The notes beneath the pieces are model-generated. The model saw only the letters and a program-made list of their open reading frames with translations. It was not told the origin of the DNA and ran no database searches. A DNA stretch of 33,952 bases from Alphaproteobacteria bacterium (GTDB taxonomy: Bacteria; Pseudomonadota; Alphaproteobacteria; Micavibrionales; UBA2020), in NCBI GenBank assembly GCA_016124645.1, contig WGNE01000020.1, positions 1 through 33,952 on the forward strand. Direction: 5' to 3'. Shown in pieces: positions 19,921-28,557 of the stretch. The stretch's first letter is position 1; every line of letters starts with the position of its first letter. The position numbers were made by a program, and so were the translations under genes.

Positions 19921-20469
19921 ATGAACCAGATAAATGTACCACAGGGCTGGAGCCTGCGCCTTGCAGCAGCGGCGGACGCCAAGGCCATCGCCCGCGTGCA
20001 TGTGGACAGCTGGCGCGAGACCTATGCCGGGCTGGTGCCGGACGACTACCTGCAATCGCTTTCATATGAAAAACGCGCGGCGTCGTGGCGGCGCATGCTG
20101 GCGGATGAGCCCGCGCCATGGCGCTGTTATGTCGTGCAAGACGCGGCGGGCGGCATCAAGGGGTTCGTCAATATCGGCGCCCCGCGCGAGGAGGATTTTT
20201 GCCGCGGGGAATACTCCTACAAGGGCGAAATTTATGCTATTTATCTCATGAAAGAATGTCAGGGGCAGGGGCTGGGACGCGCGTTGATGAACGGGGCCCG
20301 CCACGGCTTGAAATCGCAGGGCATGGACAACATGTATCTGTGGGTGCTGCAAGGCAATGCCACGCGCGCGTTCTACCGGCACATGGGGGGAGTCGAATTT
20401 GCCGAAAAGACGCTGGAGATCGGCGGGCGCAGCCTCGCGGAAATCGCAATCGGATGGGAGAATATCTGA
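19921..20469 (+). CDS. GNAT-family N-acetyltransferase
   Basis: This cytosolic enzyme should transfer an acetyl group from acetyl-CoA to an amine; the substrate is unknown. The 182-residue product has the acetyl-CoA binding signature Q114-G-Q-G117-L-G119 after the EIYAIYL strand (103-109), and a C-terminal NATRAFYRHMGG segment typical of the fold. I start at ATG 19921 because AGGGGGAGG (19907-19915) precedes it. The in-frame ATG at 19897 abuts the terminator T run and has no binding site. It ends one base before the protease gene. A ribosomal-protein acetylase of the RimI type is possible but not supported by clear motifs. Confidence 0.88.
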   Translation: MNQINVPQGWSLRLAAAADAKAIARVHVDSWRETYAGLVPDDYLQSLSYEKRAASWRRMLADEPAPWRCYVVQDAAGGIKGFVNIGAPREEDFCRGEYSYKGEIYAIYLMKECQGQGLGRALMNGARHGLKSQGMDNMYLWVLQGNATRAFYRHMGGVEFAEKTLEIGGRSLAEIAIGWENI

Positions 20470-20470
20470 C

Positions 20471-21886
20471 ATGAAAAAGACAAAAACGAAAATCATGATG
20501 ATGGCCCTCATGCTCGCGCTGGCGCTGCCCGCATCCGCCCGCGCGCAGCAAACGCAGGTGCCGCAGTCGGCGCAGCAGATGCACCTCAGCTTCGCCCCGC
20601 TGGTCAAGCGGACCGCGCCCGCCGTCGTCAACATCTACACCAAGCGCGTCGTGCGGCAGGCCGTCAGCCCGCTGTTCTCCGACCCGTTCTTCAGCCAGTT
20701 CTTCGGCATGGGCGGCTTCGGCGGGCAGATGCGGCCGCGGGTGGAAAACTCGCTGGGCTCGGGTGTCATCGTCAGCCCCGACGGGCAGATTGCGACCAAC
20801 ACCCATGTGGTCAAGGGCGCGAGCGAGATCACCGTCGTGACCTCCGACGGGCGCGAATACCCGGCCAGGAAAGTGCTGGTCGATGAAAAGACCGACCTTG
20901 CCGTGCTGCGCATCGACACCAAGGGCCGCCAATTGCCCTTTCTGAAGCTGGCGGACAGCGACGCGCTGCAGGTGGGCGACCTCGTGCTGGCCATCGGCAA
21001 CCCCTTCGGCCTCGGCCAGACGGTGACGAGCGGCATCGTGTCCGGCCTCGCGCGCACCTCCATCGGCAACAACGCCTACAGCTACTTCATCCAGACCGAC
21101 GCGGCGATCAACCCCGGCAACTCGGGCGGCGCGCTTATCGACATGGAAGGCCGGCTGGTCGGCATCAACAGCATGATCTTCTCGAAAGACGGCGGCTCGC
21201 TCGGCATCGGCTTCGCCATTCCGGCCAATATGGTGCAGACGGTCATCGCCGCCTCCCGGCACGGCGGGCGCATCGTGCGGCCATGGACGGGGCTGACCGG
21301 GCAGGCCGTGACGCCCGACATGGTGGACAGCTTAAAGCTGGGCGTCGCGCGCGGCGCGCTCATCAACCGCGTCAACCCGCACGGCCCCGGCGCCAAGGCG
21401 GGCGTGCACCCGGGCGACGTGGTGCTGGCCATCAACGGCAAGCCGGTGCAGGACCCCGAGGCGCTGAAATTCCGCCTCGCCACCGTGCCGCTGGGCGCGG
21501 ACGTGCGTCTCGACATCTCGCGCAACGGGCAGCCGATGACCGTGATGATGAAGGCGGAAGCACCGCCGGAAACCCCTGCGCGCGATGAAACCACGCTGAA
21601 GGGCCGCAACCCGCTTTCCGGCGCGGTGGTCGAGAACATCAACCCCGCGGTGACGGCGGACATGGGCGGCCTGTCGCAGGAAGCCGGCGTCGTCGTCGAA
21701 AAGGCGGAGCAGGGCATCGCGGCGCAGCTGGGCCTCTCGCCCGGCGATATCGTCGTTTCCGTCAACGGGAAGAAGATCGACAGCGTGGCCACGCTGCGCG
21801 ACATCCTTTCGGACCGCCGCACCCGCCGCTGGCAGGTGCAGGTGCTGCGCGGCGGTCAGGTCATGAACCTCATGATCACGCTGTAA
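20471..21886 (+). CDS. Periplasmic HtrA/Deg-family serine protease
   Basis: This is an S1C protease-chaperone that degrades or refolds damaged envelope proteins. The start at ATG 20471 gives 471 residues with a signal peptide (MKKTK, hydrophobic core about 8-20, likely cleavage after ASARA near 25). The catalytic triad is visible: His112 in TNTHVV, Asp142 in DLAVLRI and Ser218 in NPGNSGGAL. Two PDZ regions follow (about 270-370 and 385-470). The length resembles DegQ or MucD. A longer in-frame reading from 20357 lies within the acetyltransferase gene and would lose the signal peptide. Its start is one base after the preceding stop. Confidence 0.95.
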   Translation: MKKTKTKIMMMALMLALALPASARAQQTQVPQSAQQMHLSFAPLVKRTAPAVVNIYTKRVVRQAVSPLFSDPFFSQFFGMGGFGGQMRPRVENSLGSGVIVSPDGQIATNTHVVKGASEITVVTSDGREYPARKVLVDEKTDLAVLRIDTKGRQLPFLKLADSDALQVGDLVLAIGNPFGLGQTVTSGIVSGLARTSIGNNAYSYFIQTDAAINPGNSGGALIDMEGRLVGINSMIFSKDGGSLGIGFAIPANMVQTVIAASRHGGRIVRPWTGLTGQAVTPDMVDSLKLGVARGALINRVNPHGPGAKAGVHPGDVVLAINGKPVQDPEALKFRLATVPLGADVRLDISRNGQPMTVMMKAEAPPETPARDETTLKGRNPLSGAVVENINPAVTADMGGLSQEAGVVVEKAEQGIAAQLGLSPGDIVVSVNGKKIDSVATLRDILSDRRTRRWQVQVLRGGQVMNLMITL

Positions 21887-21896
21887 CAGGGGGCGC

Positions 21897-23222
21897 ATGG
21901 GCAATCTTTTCGACAGCGTCGAGGCGGAAGACAACCGGCAGGCCGGGCGGGAAGCCCCGCGCCCGCTGGCCGACCTTTTGCGTCCGCAGGCGCTGGCCGA
22001 CGTGGTGGGGCAGGACCACCTGATCAAGGACGACGGCCCGTTGGCGCGCATGGTGGAGCAGGGCAAGATATCCTCCCTCATCCTCTGGGGGCCGCCCGGC
22101 TGCGGCAAGACCACGCTGGCCCGCCTGCTGGCGCAGCACACGGATTTGCAGTTCGAGGCGATTTCGGCGGTCTTTTCCGGCGTGGCGGACCTGCGCAAGG
22201 TTTTTGAATCCGCCCTGCACCGCCGCCGGCTGGGGCGGGGCACGCTGCTGTTCGTGGACGAGATCCACCGTTTCAACAAGTCGCAGCAGGACGCCTTCCT
22301 GCCCTATGTCGAGGACGGCACCATCACCCTCGTCGGCGCGACGACGGAAAACCCGTCCTTCGAGCTGAACGCCGCGCTGCTCTCGCGTTGCCAGGTATTG
22401 GTGCTGAACCGGCTGGAAGAAGAGGCGCTTGAAACCCTGCTGCGCCGCGCGGAACAGGCGCTCGCCCGCCCGCTGCCCTTGACGCCCGAGGCGCGCGTCG
22501 CGTTGGTCAATATGGCGGACGGGGACGGGCGCTATATCCTCAACCTCGCCGAGCAAATCTTTCAGGTGCAAAAGAAAGGCACGCTGGACGTGCCCGCGCT
22601 CACCAAGCTGGTGCAAAAGCGCGCGCCGCTCTACGACAAGGGGCAGGACAGCCATTACAACCTCATCAGCGCGCTGCATAAATCCGTGCGCGGCTCGGAC
22701 GCGGACGCCGCGCTTTACTGGTTCTGCCGCATGCTGGACGGCGGGGAAGACCCGCGCTACATCGCGCGGCGCATGGTGCGCATGGCGACCGAGGACATCG
22801 GCCTTGCCGACCCGCAGGCGCTGCAGCTCACCCTCGCGGGCTGGGAAGCCTATGAGCGCCTCGGCTCGCCCGAAGGGGAGCTGGCGCTGGCGGAGGTGCT
22901 GATTTACCTTGCCACCGCGCCCAAGTCGAACGCCTCCTACACCGCCTATGGCGCGGCGCGGCGGGCGGCGAAGGAAACCGGCTCGCTCATGCCGCCGCGC
23001 CACATCCTGAACGCGCCGACCAAGCTGATGAAGAACATCGGCTACGGCGAGGGCTATAACTACGACCACGACACGGAGGAAGGTTTTTCCGGGCAGGATT
23101 ACTTCCCCGACGAGATGGAACGGCAGAAATTCTACACGCCGGTGGAGCGCGGCTTCGAGCGCGACATTAAAAAACGTCTCGATTACTGGCAAAAACTGCG
23201 CGCGGAAAAGGAGGGCAAATGA
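21897..23222 (+). CDS. rarA: Replication-associated recombination protein A (AAA+ ATPase)
   Basis: RarA (MgsA) is a clamp-loader-like AAA+ ATPase acting at stalled replication forks. The 441-residue product has Walker A GPPGCGKT (65-72), Walker B LLFVDE (117-122) followed by IHRFNKSQQD, sensor 1 in LVGATTENPSF (145-155) and the arginine finger in LLSRC (Arg164). The C-terminal half has the family blocks HYNLISALHKSVRGSD and EDIGLADP. It begins 10 bases after the protease gene, and its last four bases (ATGA) overlap the next start. Confidence 0.97.
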   Translation: MGNLFDSVEAEDNRQAGREAPRPLADLLRPQALADVVGQDHLIKDDGPLARMVEQGKISSLILWGPPGCGKTTLARLLAQHTDLQFEAISAVFSGVADLRKVFESALHRRRLGRGTLLFVDEIHRFNKSQQDAFLPYVEDGTITLVGATTENPSFELNAALLSRCQVLVLNRLEEEALETLLRRAEQALARPLPLTPEARVALVNMADGDGRYILNLAEQIFQVQKKGTLDVPALTKLVQKRAPLYDKGQDSHYNLISALHKSVRGSDADAALYWFCRMLDGGEDPRYIARRMVRMATEDIGLADPQALQLTLAGWEAYERLGSPEGELALAEVLIYLATAPKSNASYTAYGAARRAAKETGSLMPPRHILNAPTKLMKNIGYGEGYNYDHDTEEGFSGQDYFPDEMERQKFYTPVERGFERDIKKRLDYWQKLRAEKEGK

Positions 23223-24199
23223 CCGAGGGGATCATCGTCAACGAGGTGGACGACGGCCAGCGCCTCGACCGCTGGCTGAAAAAGCATTACCCCGACGTGC
23301 CCTTCGGGCAGGTGCAGAAGATTTTGCGCACGGGGCAGCTGCGCATCGACGGCAAGCGCGTGAAAGGCGACGCGCGGCTGGTGGAGGGGCAGGTCATCCG
23401 CATCCCGCCGCAGATGTCTTCGCCGCAGCCGAAGAGCGAGCGCGGGTTGTCGGAGCGCGACACGGAATTCATCCGCTCGCTGGTGATATACGAGGACGAG
23501 CATATGATCGCCCTCAACAAGCCCTCCGGCCTTGCCGTGCAGGGCGGCACCAAGATCAAGCGCCATATCGACGGGCTGCTGGACGGGCTGAAAAACAATC
23601 CCGACGACCCGCGCCCGCACCTCGTCCACCGTCTGGACAAGGACACCTCCGGCGTCTTGCTGCTGGCGCGCAACCCCAAGGCCGCGCGCGCGCTGAGCGA
23701 CGCCTTTCGCGGCCGCGACATTCGCAAGTATTACTGGGCCGTGGTGGCCCCCGCGCCGCAGATCGACCAGGGAAAAATTTCTTCGGCCCTCACGAAGGTC
23801 GAGACCGGCCACGGCGAGCGCATGGCGCCCGTGGAGGACGGGGAGGGCAAGTCGGCCCTGACCTATTATTCCGTCATCGAGCGGCTGGGCAAGAAGCTGG
23901 CCCTCGTCGCCTTCTGGCCCAAGACCGGCCGCCAGCACCAGATCCGCGTTCATGCGGCGCAGATGGGCAGCCCGCTGCTGGGCGATTTCAAGTACGACGC
24001 CGAGCAGGCCTTCCTTCGCGAAACGCCGGACCTGCCCGAAACCCTGCACCTGCACGCCCGCCGCGTCATCATGCGCCACCCGATAACCGGAAAGAAGCTC
24101 GACATCACCGCGCCGCTGGATCCCGAGATGAAGAAGACCTTCAAGTTCTTCGGCTTCAACGCGGATGACAAGAGCGACCCCTTCGAAGAGCTGGAGTAG
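23219..24199 (+). CDS. RluC/RluD-type 23S rRNA pseudouridine synthase
   Basis: This enzyme isomerises selected uridines of 23S rRNA to pseudouridine. An S4-type RNA-binding domain occupies about residues 14-60 (RLDRWLKKHYPDVPFGQVQKILRTGQLRIDG, read in parts), followed by the RluA-family catalytic domain. The motif HRLDKDTSG holds the catalytic Asp140, and RQHQIRVHAA is the second conserved block. At 326 residues with an N-terminal S4 domain it fits RluC or RluD. The neighbourhood (rarA, ATP12) favours RluC in Alphaproteobacteria, but I leave the symbol open. Its start overlaps rarA by 4 bases. Confidence 0.93.
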   Translation: MTEGIIVNEVDDGQRLDRWLKKHYPDVPFGQVQKILRTGQLRIDGKRVKGDARLVEGQVIRIPPQMSSPQPKSERGLSERDTEFIRSLVIYEDEHMIALNKPSGLAVQGGTKIKRHIDGLLDGLKNNPDDPRPHLVHRLDKDTSGVLLLARNPKAARALSDAFRGRDIRKYYWAVVAPAPQIDQGKISSALTKVETGHGERMAPVEDGEGKSALTYYSVIERLGKKLALVAFWPKTGRQHQIRVHAAQMGSPLLGDFKYDAEQAFLRETPDLPETLHLHARRVIMRHPITGKKLDITAPLDPEMKKTFKFFGFNADDKSDPFEELE

Positions 24200-24202
24200 G
24201 CG

Positions 24203-25312
24203 ATGACGGGACGCGGCATCGCGAAATCGACGGCGCTCATCCTCGGCGGCTTCGCGCTGCTCGTGTTTCTGGCGGTCATCGGCATCAATGCGGCGTTCAG
24301 TTATTTCACGCCCCGCATCGAAAAGACCGTCTTGGACGCAAGCGGTCGCCACAGCATCGTCATGAACCATATCGGCCTCGGCCTGCAGGGTTTTCGTCCC
24401 GCGCTGGTGGTGAAGAACGTGGAGCTGGGCGCGCCCGGCCCGGTCATCACGCTCGGGCGGCTGTCCGTCACCCTGCCGCTGCATTTTCCGGGCAAGGGCG
24501 ACGATCCGTGGGCGATTTTCGCCAATTTCAACAACATCCGCATCGACGGCAAATCCTACGGCGATTACGGCGTGCCCATCCGCTTCCTGCCGGGCGGCTT
24601 CGAGGCGCCGGACATCAAGGGCAGGTTGGGCGACAGCACGCTGGAAGGCCATATCCGTTTTCTGGACCGCAAACTGGACGTTGACCTGAAACTGCGCGAC
24701 CTCGACTACAGCCGTATCGCAGAGGGCGTGACGGGCGGCCATACGAATGTGGACATCGTCCTGAAGGGACGCGGTGATACGGAAGAGGCTGTGCTGAAAA
24801 GCCTGGACGGGCACGTGCGGCTCATCGGCGACAAGGGGCGGATGCTGGGCGGCGCGGCGGACCTCTGGGCGGGTGACCTGCTCTCCTCCGTGCTGGCGGG
24901 GCCGGAAAAGGAAACGCGGCTCAATTGCGCGGTGGCGGATTTCGACATTCGCCACGGCGTCGCGCGCAGCAAGACGACCATCATCGATACGCAGCGCGTG
25001 ACGGTTTCGGGCGCGGGCACGATAGATCTCGTGCAGGGGCGGATGGACATGCGCTTCACCCCCGCGCCCAAGAGCCCCTCGCTGATCAACCTCGCGACGC
25101 CGGTCACGGTCAGCGGGCCTTTCGGCGCGGTGGAGACCGTGCCGGACCCCGGGTCGGTCGCGACGAAAATGGGCGGGCTGCTGCTGGGCGCCATCAACCC
25201 CGCGGCCATGCTGTTGCCGATGATCGAGACCGGCGCGGCCAACCGCAACCCCTGCGCCGCCTATCTCGACAAAAAAGACGCGCAGGCGGCGGGGAAGGGG
25301 GGAACGCCATGA
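24203..25312 (+). CDS. AsmA-like membrane-anchored protein
   Basis: This is a 369-residue protein with one N-terminal transmembrane segment (about 9-31) and a long beta-rich periplasmic part. The C-terminal region (about 195-330: LDGHVRLIGDKGRM, then FDIRHGVARSKTTIIDTQRVTVSGAGTIDLVQGRMDM in parts) resembles the AsmA C-terminal domain, which in large AsmA/TamB-like proteins is linked to phospholipid transport between membranes. The protein is much shorter than classical AsmA. It begins 3 bases after the pseudouridine synthase and overlaps the ATP12 gene by 4 bases. The family assignment is from sequence pattern alone. Confidence 0.75.
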   Translation: MTGRGIAKSTALILGGFALLVFLAVIGINAAFSYFTPRIEKTVLDASGRHSIVMNHIGLGLQGFRPALVVKNVELGAPGPVITLGRLSVTLPLHFPGKGDDPWAIFANFNNIRIDGKSYGDYGVPIRFLPGGFEAPDIKGRLGDSTLEGHIRFLDRKLDVDLKLRDLDYSRIAEGVTGGHTNVDIVLKGRGDTEEAVLKSLDGHVRLIGDKGRMLGGAADLWAGDLLSSVLAGPEKETRLNCAVADFDIRHGVARSKTTIIDTQRVTVSGAGTIDLVQGRMDMRFTPAPKSPSLINLATPVTVSGPFGAVETVPDPGSVATKMGGLLLGAINPAAMLLPMIETGAANRNPCAAYLDKKDAQAAGKGGTP

Positions 25313-26013
25313 AGAAGTTCTACAAGGAAGCGGCCTTTGGCCCCGCGCCGGGCGGCTTCGTGGTGCGGCTGGACGGCAAGCCCATCAAGACCATGATGCA
25401 GCGCGTGCTGCTGCTGCCAAGCCCCGCGCTGGCGGCCGAAATCGCCAATGAATGGCAGGCGCAGGAAGACAAGATCGTGCCCGCCTCCATGCCGCTGATG
25501 CAGCTGGCCAGCACCATGCTCGACAAGGCCGAGGGGCCGGACCGCGCGGCCATGAACGTCGAGCTGCTGCGCTACGGCGCGTCGGACCTTGTGTGCTATC
25601 ACGCGACGCATCCCGAAAAGCTGGTGAAGCTGCATGAAGAACACTGGCAGCCGCTGCTGGGCTGGCTGGCGGACGCGCATGGCGTTGCGCTGCAAAAGGT
25701 GGCGGGCATCCAGTACCTCAACCAGCCGCCGGAATCGCTGGAAAAGCTGAAGACGCTGATCGACGGGCTGGGGCCGGAGGATTTCACCGTGGTGCAGTCG
25801 GCGACGGCGGTCACCGGCTCGCTCGTCATCGCGCTCGCGCTGCTCGACGGCTATCTGGACGCGGAACAGGCCCATGCGGCGGCCTGCGTCGATGAGGCTT
25901 TCCAGCTCGAGCAATGGGGCGAGGACGAGGAGGCGCGCAAGCGCCTGACGCATATCCGCGAAGAGCTCGACAACATCATGCGTTTCCGCGACCTGCTGCG
26001 CGCGCAGGCCTGA
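25309..26013 (+). CDS. ATP12-type F1-ATPase assembly chaperone
   Basis: ATP12 proteins bind the F1 alpha subunit before its assembly with beta. The family occurs in mitochondria and Alphaproteobacteria, which makes it a good lineage marker here. The start at ATG 25309, supported by a G-rich site (GGGGAAGGGGGG), gives 234 residues: FYKEAAFGPAPGGFVVRLDGKPIKT at the N-terminus and the characteristic QWGEDEEARKR near residue 204. A longer in-frame reading from 24925 is a shadow within the previous gene. It closes the + strand block; the next gene is convergent after 28 bases. Confidence 0.93.
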   Translation: MKKFYKEAAFGPAPGGFVVRLDGKPIKTMMQRVLLLPSPALAAEIANEWQAQEDKIVPASMPLMQLASTMLDKAEGPDRAAMNVELLRYGASDLVCYHATHPEKLVKLHEEHWQPLLGWLADAHGVALQKVAGIQYLNQPPESLEKLKTLIDGLGPEDFTVVQSATAVTGSLVIALALLDGYLDAEQAHAAACVDEAFQLEQWGEDEEARKRLTHIREELDNIMRFRDLLRAQA

Positions 26014-26041
26014 AAAATCCTGAAACTTAAACCCAGCTCAA

Positions 26042-26575
26042 TTAAATCCAGCTTCCGGGGTTGGCGATGGCCTTGTTCCGGCGCAGCACCAGGTAGCCCG
26101 AAAGGCAGCGCACCACCCACCACAGGGTGAAGATGCCGCCCGTGATGCGCGTGGTATTGACGATCATCTTGCCGTAGTGCTGGGCGATGATATTGGCGAC
26201 GTTCGCGGGCGTGGCCTCGGTGCCGTTCTGCGCGGCCTCGATCAGCGCCTGCGTGTCGATATGCGTGGCGAGGTAGATGCTGCCGATGATTGTCACGATG
26301 GGCAGGTAGATGCCGCCGCCGATCCAGAAGGTGCGGATGAGCCAGCGGATATGGCTTTCATAGACCGTGCCGCGCGCCGCATCCCGCTGGGCATAGGCGG
26401 CGATGATGGCGGCGGTGAGGACGAGGAATCCCAGCACCATCACGGGCAGGCTGGAAAACATGACGGGCAGGGCCATGGAAAGCGCGAAGAGCGCGTAAAG
26501 CGCGGTGCAGGTTTGCGGGCTGTTCATCTTGTCCGTTTTCGGCTTGTCCGTCTGGGGTGCGGTGTCTTCGGTCAT
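26042..26575 (-). CDS. Small four-TM membrane protein, COG3671/DUF4870-like
   Basis: This 177-residue inner-membrane protein of unknown function has hydrophobic segments at about 24-42, 44-62, 83-104 and 144-165. The stretch RDAARGTVYESHIRWLIRTF (64-83) matches, from memory, the signature of a widespread uncharacterised membrane family (R-D-x-A-R-G-T...S-H-x-R-x-x-I-R-T-F-W). The N-terminus is polar and the start is backed by GAGGAAG. It lies 19 bases downstream of mutL on the same strand, so the two are probably co-transcribed, with no obvious functional link. Confidence 0.75.
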   Translation of the reverse strand: MTEDTAPQTDKPKTDKMNSPQTCTALYALFALSMALPVMFSSLPVMVLGFLVLTAAIIAAYAQRDAARGTVYESHIRWLIRTFWIGGGIYLPIVTIIGSIYLATHIDTQALIEAAQNGTEATPANVANIIAQHYGKMIVNTTRITGGIFTLWWVVRCLSGYLVLRRNKAIANPGSWI

Positions 26576-26594
26576 GTCTTCCTCGTTCTGGCCG

Positions 26595-28451
26595 TCAGCG
26601 GCGGCCGAAAAGTTTTTCGATGTCGTTCAGTTTCAGTTCCACATAGGTCGGGCGGCCGTGGTTGCACTGGCCGGAATGGGGGGTTTGCTCCATCTGGCGC
26701 AGCAGGGCGTTCATTTCCTCCGCCGTCAGGCGGCGGCCCGCGCGCACGGAGCCGTGGCAGGCCATGGTGGAGCAGACCTCCTCCAGCTTTTCCTTCAGCG
26801 ACATGGTCTGGCCGTAATTCGAAATATCGTCGGCAAGGTCCAGCACCATCTGGCGGATGTTGCCGTGGCCCAGAAGCGCGGGGGTTTCCTGCACCGCGAC
26901 CGCGCCGGGGCCGAAGGCCTCGATGACGAGCCCCAGTTCGGCCAGTTCCCCGCTGCGGGTCAGCAGCCGTTCCGCGCTGGCCTCGTCCATCTCCACCACC
27001 TCGGGGATGAGCAGGGGCTGGCGCGCGATGCCGCCGTTCGAAAGCGCGGTCTTCATGCGCTCATAGACGAGGCGCTCATGCGCGGCGTGCTGATCGACAA
27101 GGACGAGCCCGTCCGCCGTCTGCGCCACGATATAGGTTTCATGCAATTGCGCGCAGGCCGCGCCCAGCGGATAGGCGAGCTGCACGGGGTCGGCTTTCAC
27201 CTCATGCACATGCGTGCGCGCGCCGGGGAGGCTTTCAAGGCCAGAGAGCGGCGCGGTTTGGGCTTCCTGCGGGGCGGCATAGACCGCGCCGGTATAGGCC
27301 GCGCCTGCCATGCCCTTCATGTTGCGGTAGGGCGGGGCGTATTGCCGGTACTGCCCGTCCCACGAGGGATTTTGCTCGGCATTTTCCGGCGACTGGAAGG
27401 CCTGCAGGGTCTGGTCCGCCACGGTGGTGGAGGCGCGGTGCCCCGCCTGCGCGATGGCGTGGCGCAGCCCGCCGACGAGAAGCCCGCGGACCTGCGCCGC
27501 GTCCGAAAACCGCACTTCCGCCTTGGCGGGATGCACGTTGACGTCCACCTGCGCGGGCGGCAGGTCGATGAAAAGGCAAAGCATGGGGTGGCGCGAACTG
27601 GCGAGGAAATCCGCATAGGCGCCGCGCACCGCGCCGATAAGCTGGCGGTCGCGCACCGGGCGGCCGTTGACGTAGAAATACTGGTGCTGGCTGGTGCCGC
27701 GGTTGAGCGTGGGCAGGCTCGCGTAGCCGGTCAGGCGCACGTCGTCGCGCGCCGCGTCCAGCCGCAGGGCGTTCTCCGCGAAGTCGCGCCCCATGATCTG
27801 GCGCAGCCTTGACAGGCGGCGGTCGTAAAGGTCGCCCGTCGCGGCGGGCAGGTCGAGCGTCTGCTTGTCGTCCACCGTCAGGGTGAAATGCACGTCGGGG
27901 TAGGCCATGGCGAGGCGCTCGACCACGTCGCGCACGTTCTGCGTTTCGGTGCGCGGCGTCTTCATGAACTTCAGCCGCGCGGGCGTGGCGTAGAACAGGT
28001 CGCGCACCTCCACCCGCGTGCCTTTGGGCAGGGCGGCGGGGGCGGGGGATGATTTCTTTCCGGCATCGACGGTGATGGCGGCGGCGTCGGCAAGGCTGCC
28101 GTCCTCGCGCCGCGGGCGGCTGGTGATGGTCAGGCGGCTGACCGCGCCGATGGAGGGCAGCGCCTCCCCGCGAAAGCCCAGCGCGTTGATGTGCACGAGG
28201 TCGTCGTCCGGCAGCTTGGAGGTCGCGTGGCGTTCCACCGCGATGGCGAGGTCTTTTTCCGTCATGCCCATGCCGTCATCCGCGACCGTGATGAGGCCGA
28301 GCCCGCCGTCGCGGATGGAAACGTCCACGCGCGACGATCCCGCGTCGATCGCGTTTTCAACCAGCTCCTTGACCGCGGCGGCAGGGCGCTCGATGACCTC
28401 GCCCGCGGCAATCTGGTTGATGAGTGTTTCTGGCAAATGACGTATAGGCAT
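26595..28451 (-). CDS. mutL: DNA mismatch repair protein MutL (endonuclease type)
   Basis: MutL couples mismatch recognition by MutS to strand removal. The start at ATG 28451 gives 618 residues beginning MPIRHLPETLINQIAAGEVIERP, the family N-terminus. GHKL ATPase motifs are E29-x-x-x-N33, DDGMGM (58-63), RHATSKL (74-80) and GFRGEAL (92-98). The C-terminal domain has DQHAAHERLVYE (Asp453, Glu459, Glu464), matching the DQHA(x)2E(x)4E nicking motif, plus ACHGSVRAG and CNHGRP. This implies a MutH-independent system. An in-frame ATG at 28517 lies upstream of the likely promoter and is rejected. No Shine-Dalgarno is visible. Confidence 0.97.
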   Translation of the reverse strand: MPIRHLPETLINQIAAGEVIERPAAAVKELVENAIDAGSSRVDVSIRDGGLGLITVADDGMGMTEKDLAIAVERHATSKLPDDDLVHINALGFRGEALPSIGAVSRLTITSRPRREDGSLADAAAITVDAGKKSSPAPAALPKGTRVEVRDLFYATPARLKFMKTPRTETQNVRDVVERLAMAYPDVHFTLTVDDKQTLDLPAATGDLYDRRLSRLRQIMGRDFAENALRLDAARDDVRLTGYASLPTLNRGTSQHQYFYVNGRPVRDRQLIGAVRGAYADFLASSRHPMLCLFIDLPPAQVDVNVHPAKAEVRFSDAAQVRGLLVGGLRHAIAQAGHRASTTVADQTLQAFQSPENAEQNPSWDGQYRQYAPPYRNMKGMAGAAYTGAVYAAPQEAQTAPLSGLESLPGARTHVHEVKADPVQLAYPLGAACAQLHETYIVAQTADGLVLVDQHAAHERLVYERMKTALSNGGIARQPLLIPEVVEMDEASAERLLTRSGELAELGLVIEAFGPGAVAVQETPALLGHGNIRQMVLDLADDISNYGQTMSLKEKLEEVCSTMACHGSVRAGRRLTAEEMNALLRQMEQTPHSGQCNHGRPTYVELKLNDIEKLFGRR

Positions 28452-28461
28452 AATAGCTATA

Positions 28462-28489
28462 TTTATAGCCCAAGTGCGGGCATTGACAA
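28462..28489 (-). promoter_or_regulatory. Probable mutL promoter (minus strand)
   Basis: Read on the minus strand, TTGTCA (28489-28484) and TATAAA (28467-28462) are 16 bases apart. Only 10 bases separate the -10 box from the mutL ATG at 28451, so the start of transcription would fall about 3-4 bases before the start codon, giving a nearly leaderless mRNA. The -35 box shares five bases with the -35 box of the divergent + strand promoter. Confidence 0.5.
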
Positions 28490-28511
28490 AGGGGGTAACA
28501 GCCCATAGATT
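28483..28511 (+). promoter_or_regulatory. Promoter of the 128-residue unknown gene
   Basis: A consensus -35 TTGACA (28483-28488) and TAGATT (28506-28511) are separated by 17 bases. Transcription would begin near 28518, leaving a leader of about 40 nt with AGGAG at 28544-28548. The -35 box overlaps that of the divergent mutL promoter, so polymerase could not occupy both at once. Confidence 0.6.
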
Positions 28512-28557
28512 CATCATTAATTAACCATTTTTTTGTCGATTTCAGGAGCCTTGAATT

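Noticed and set aside
26505..27812. 435-codon + strand frame opposite mutL
   Set aside because: It is antisense to mutL, whose ATPase and endonuclease motifs are intact; no independent start signals.
28449..28517. MutL start at the ATG at 28517, adding 22 residues
   Set aside because: The added residues do not match the family, and the start would lie upstream of the predicted mutL promoter. The conserved N-terminus begins at 28451.
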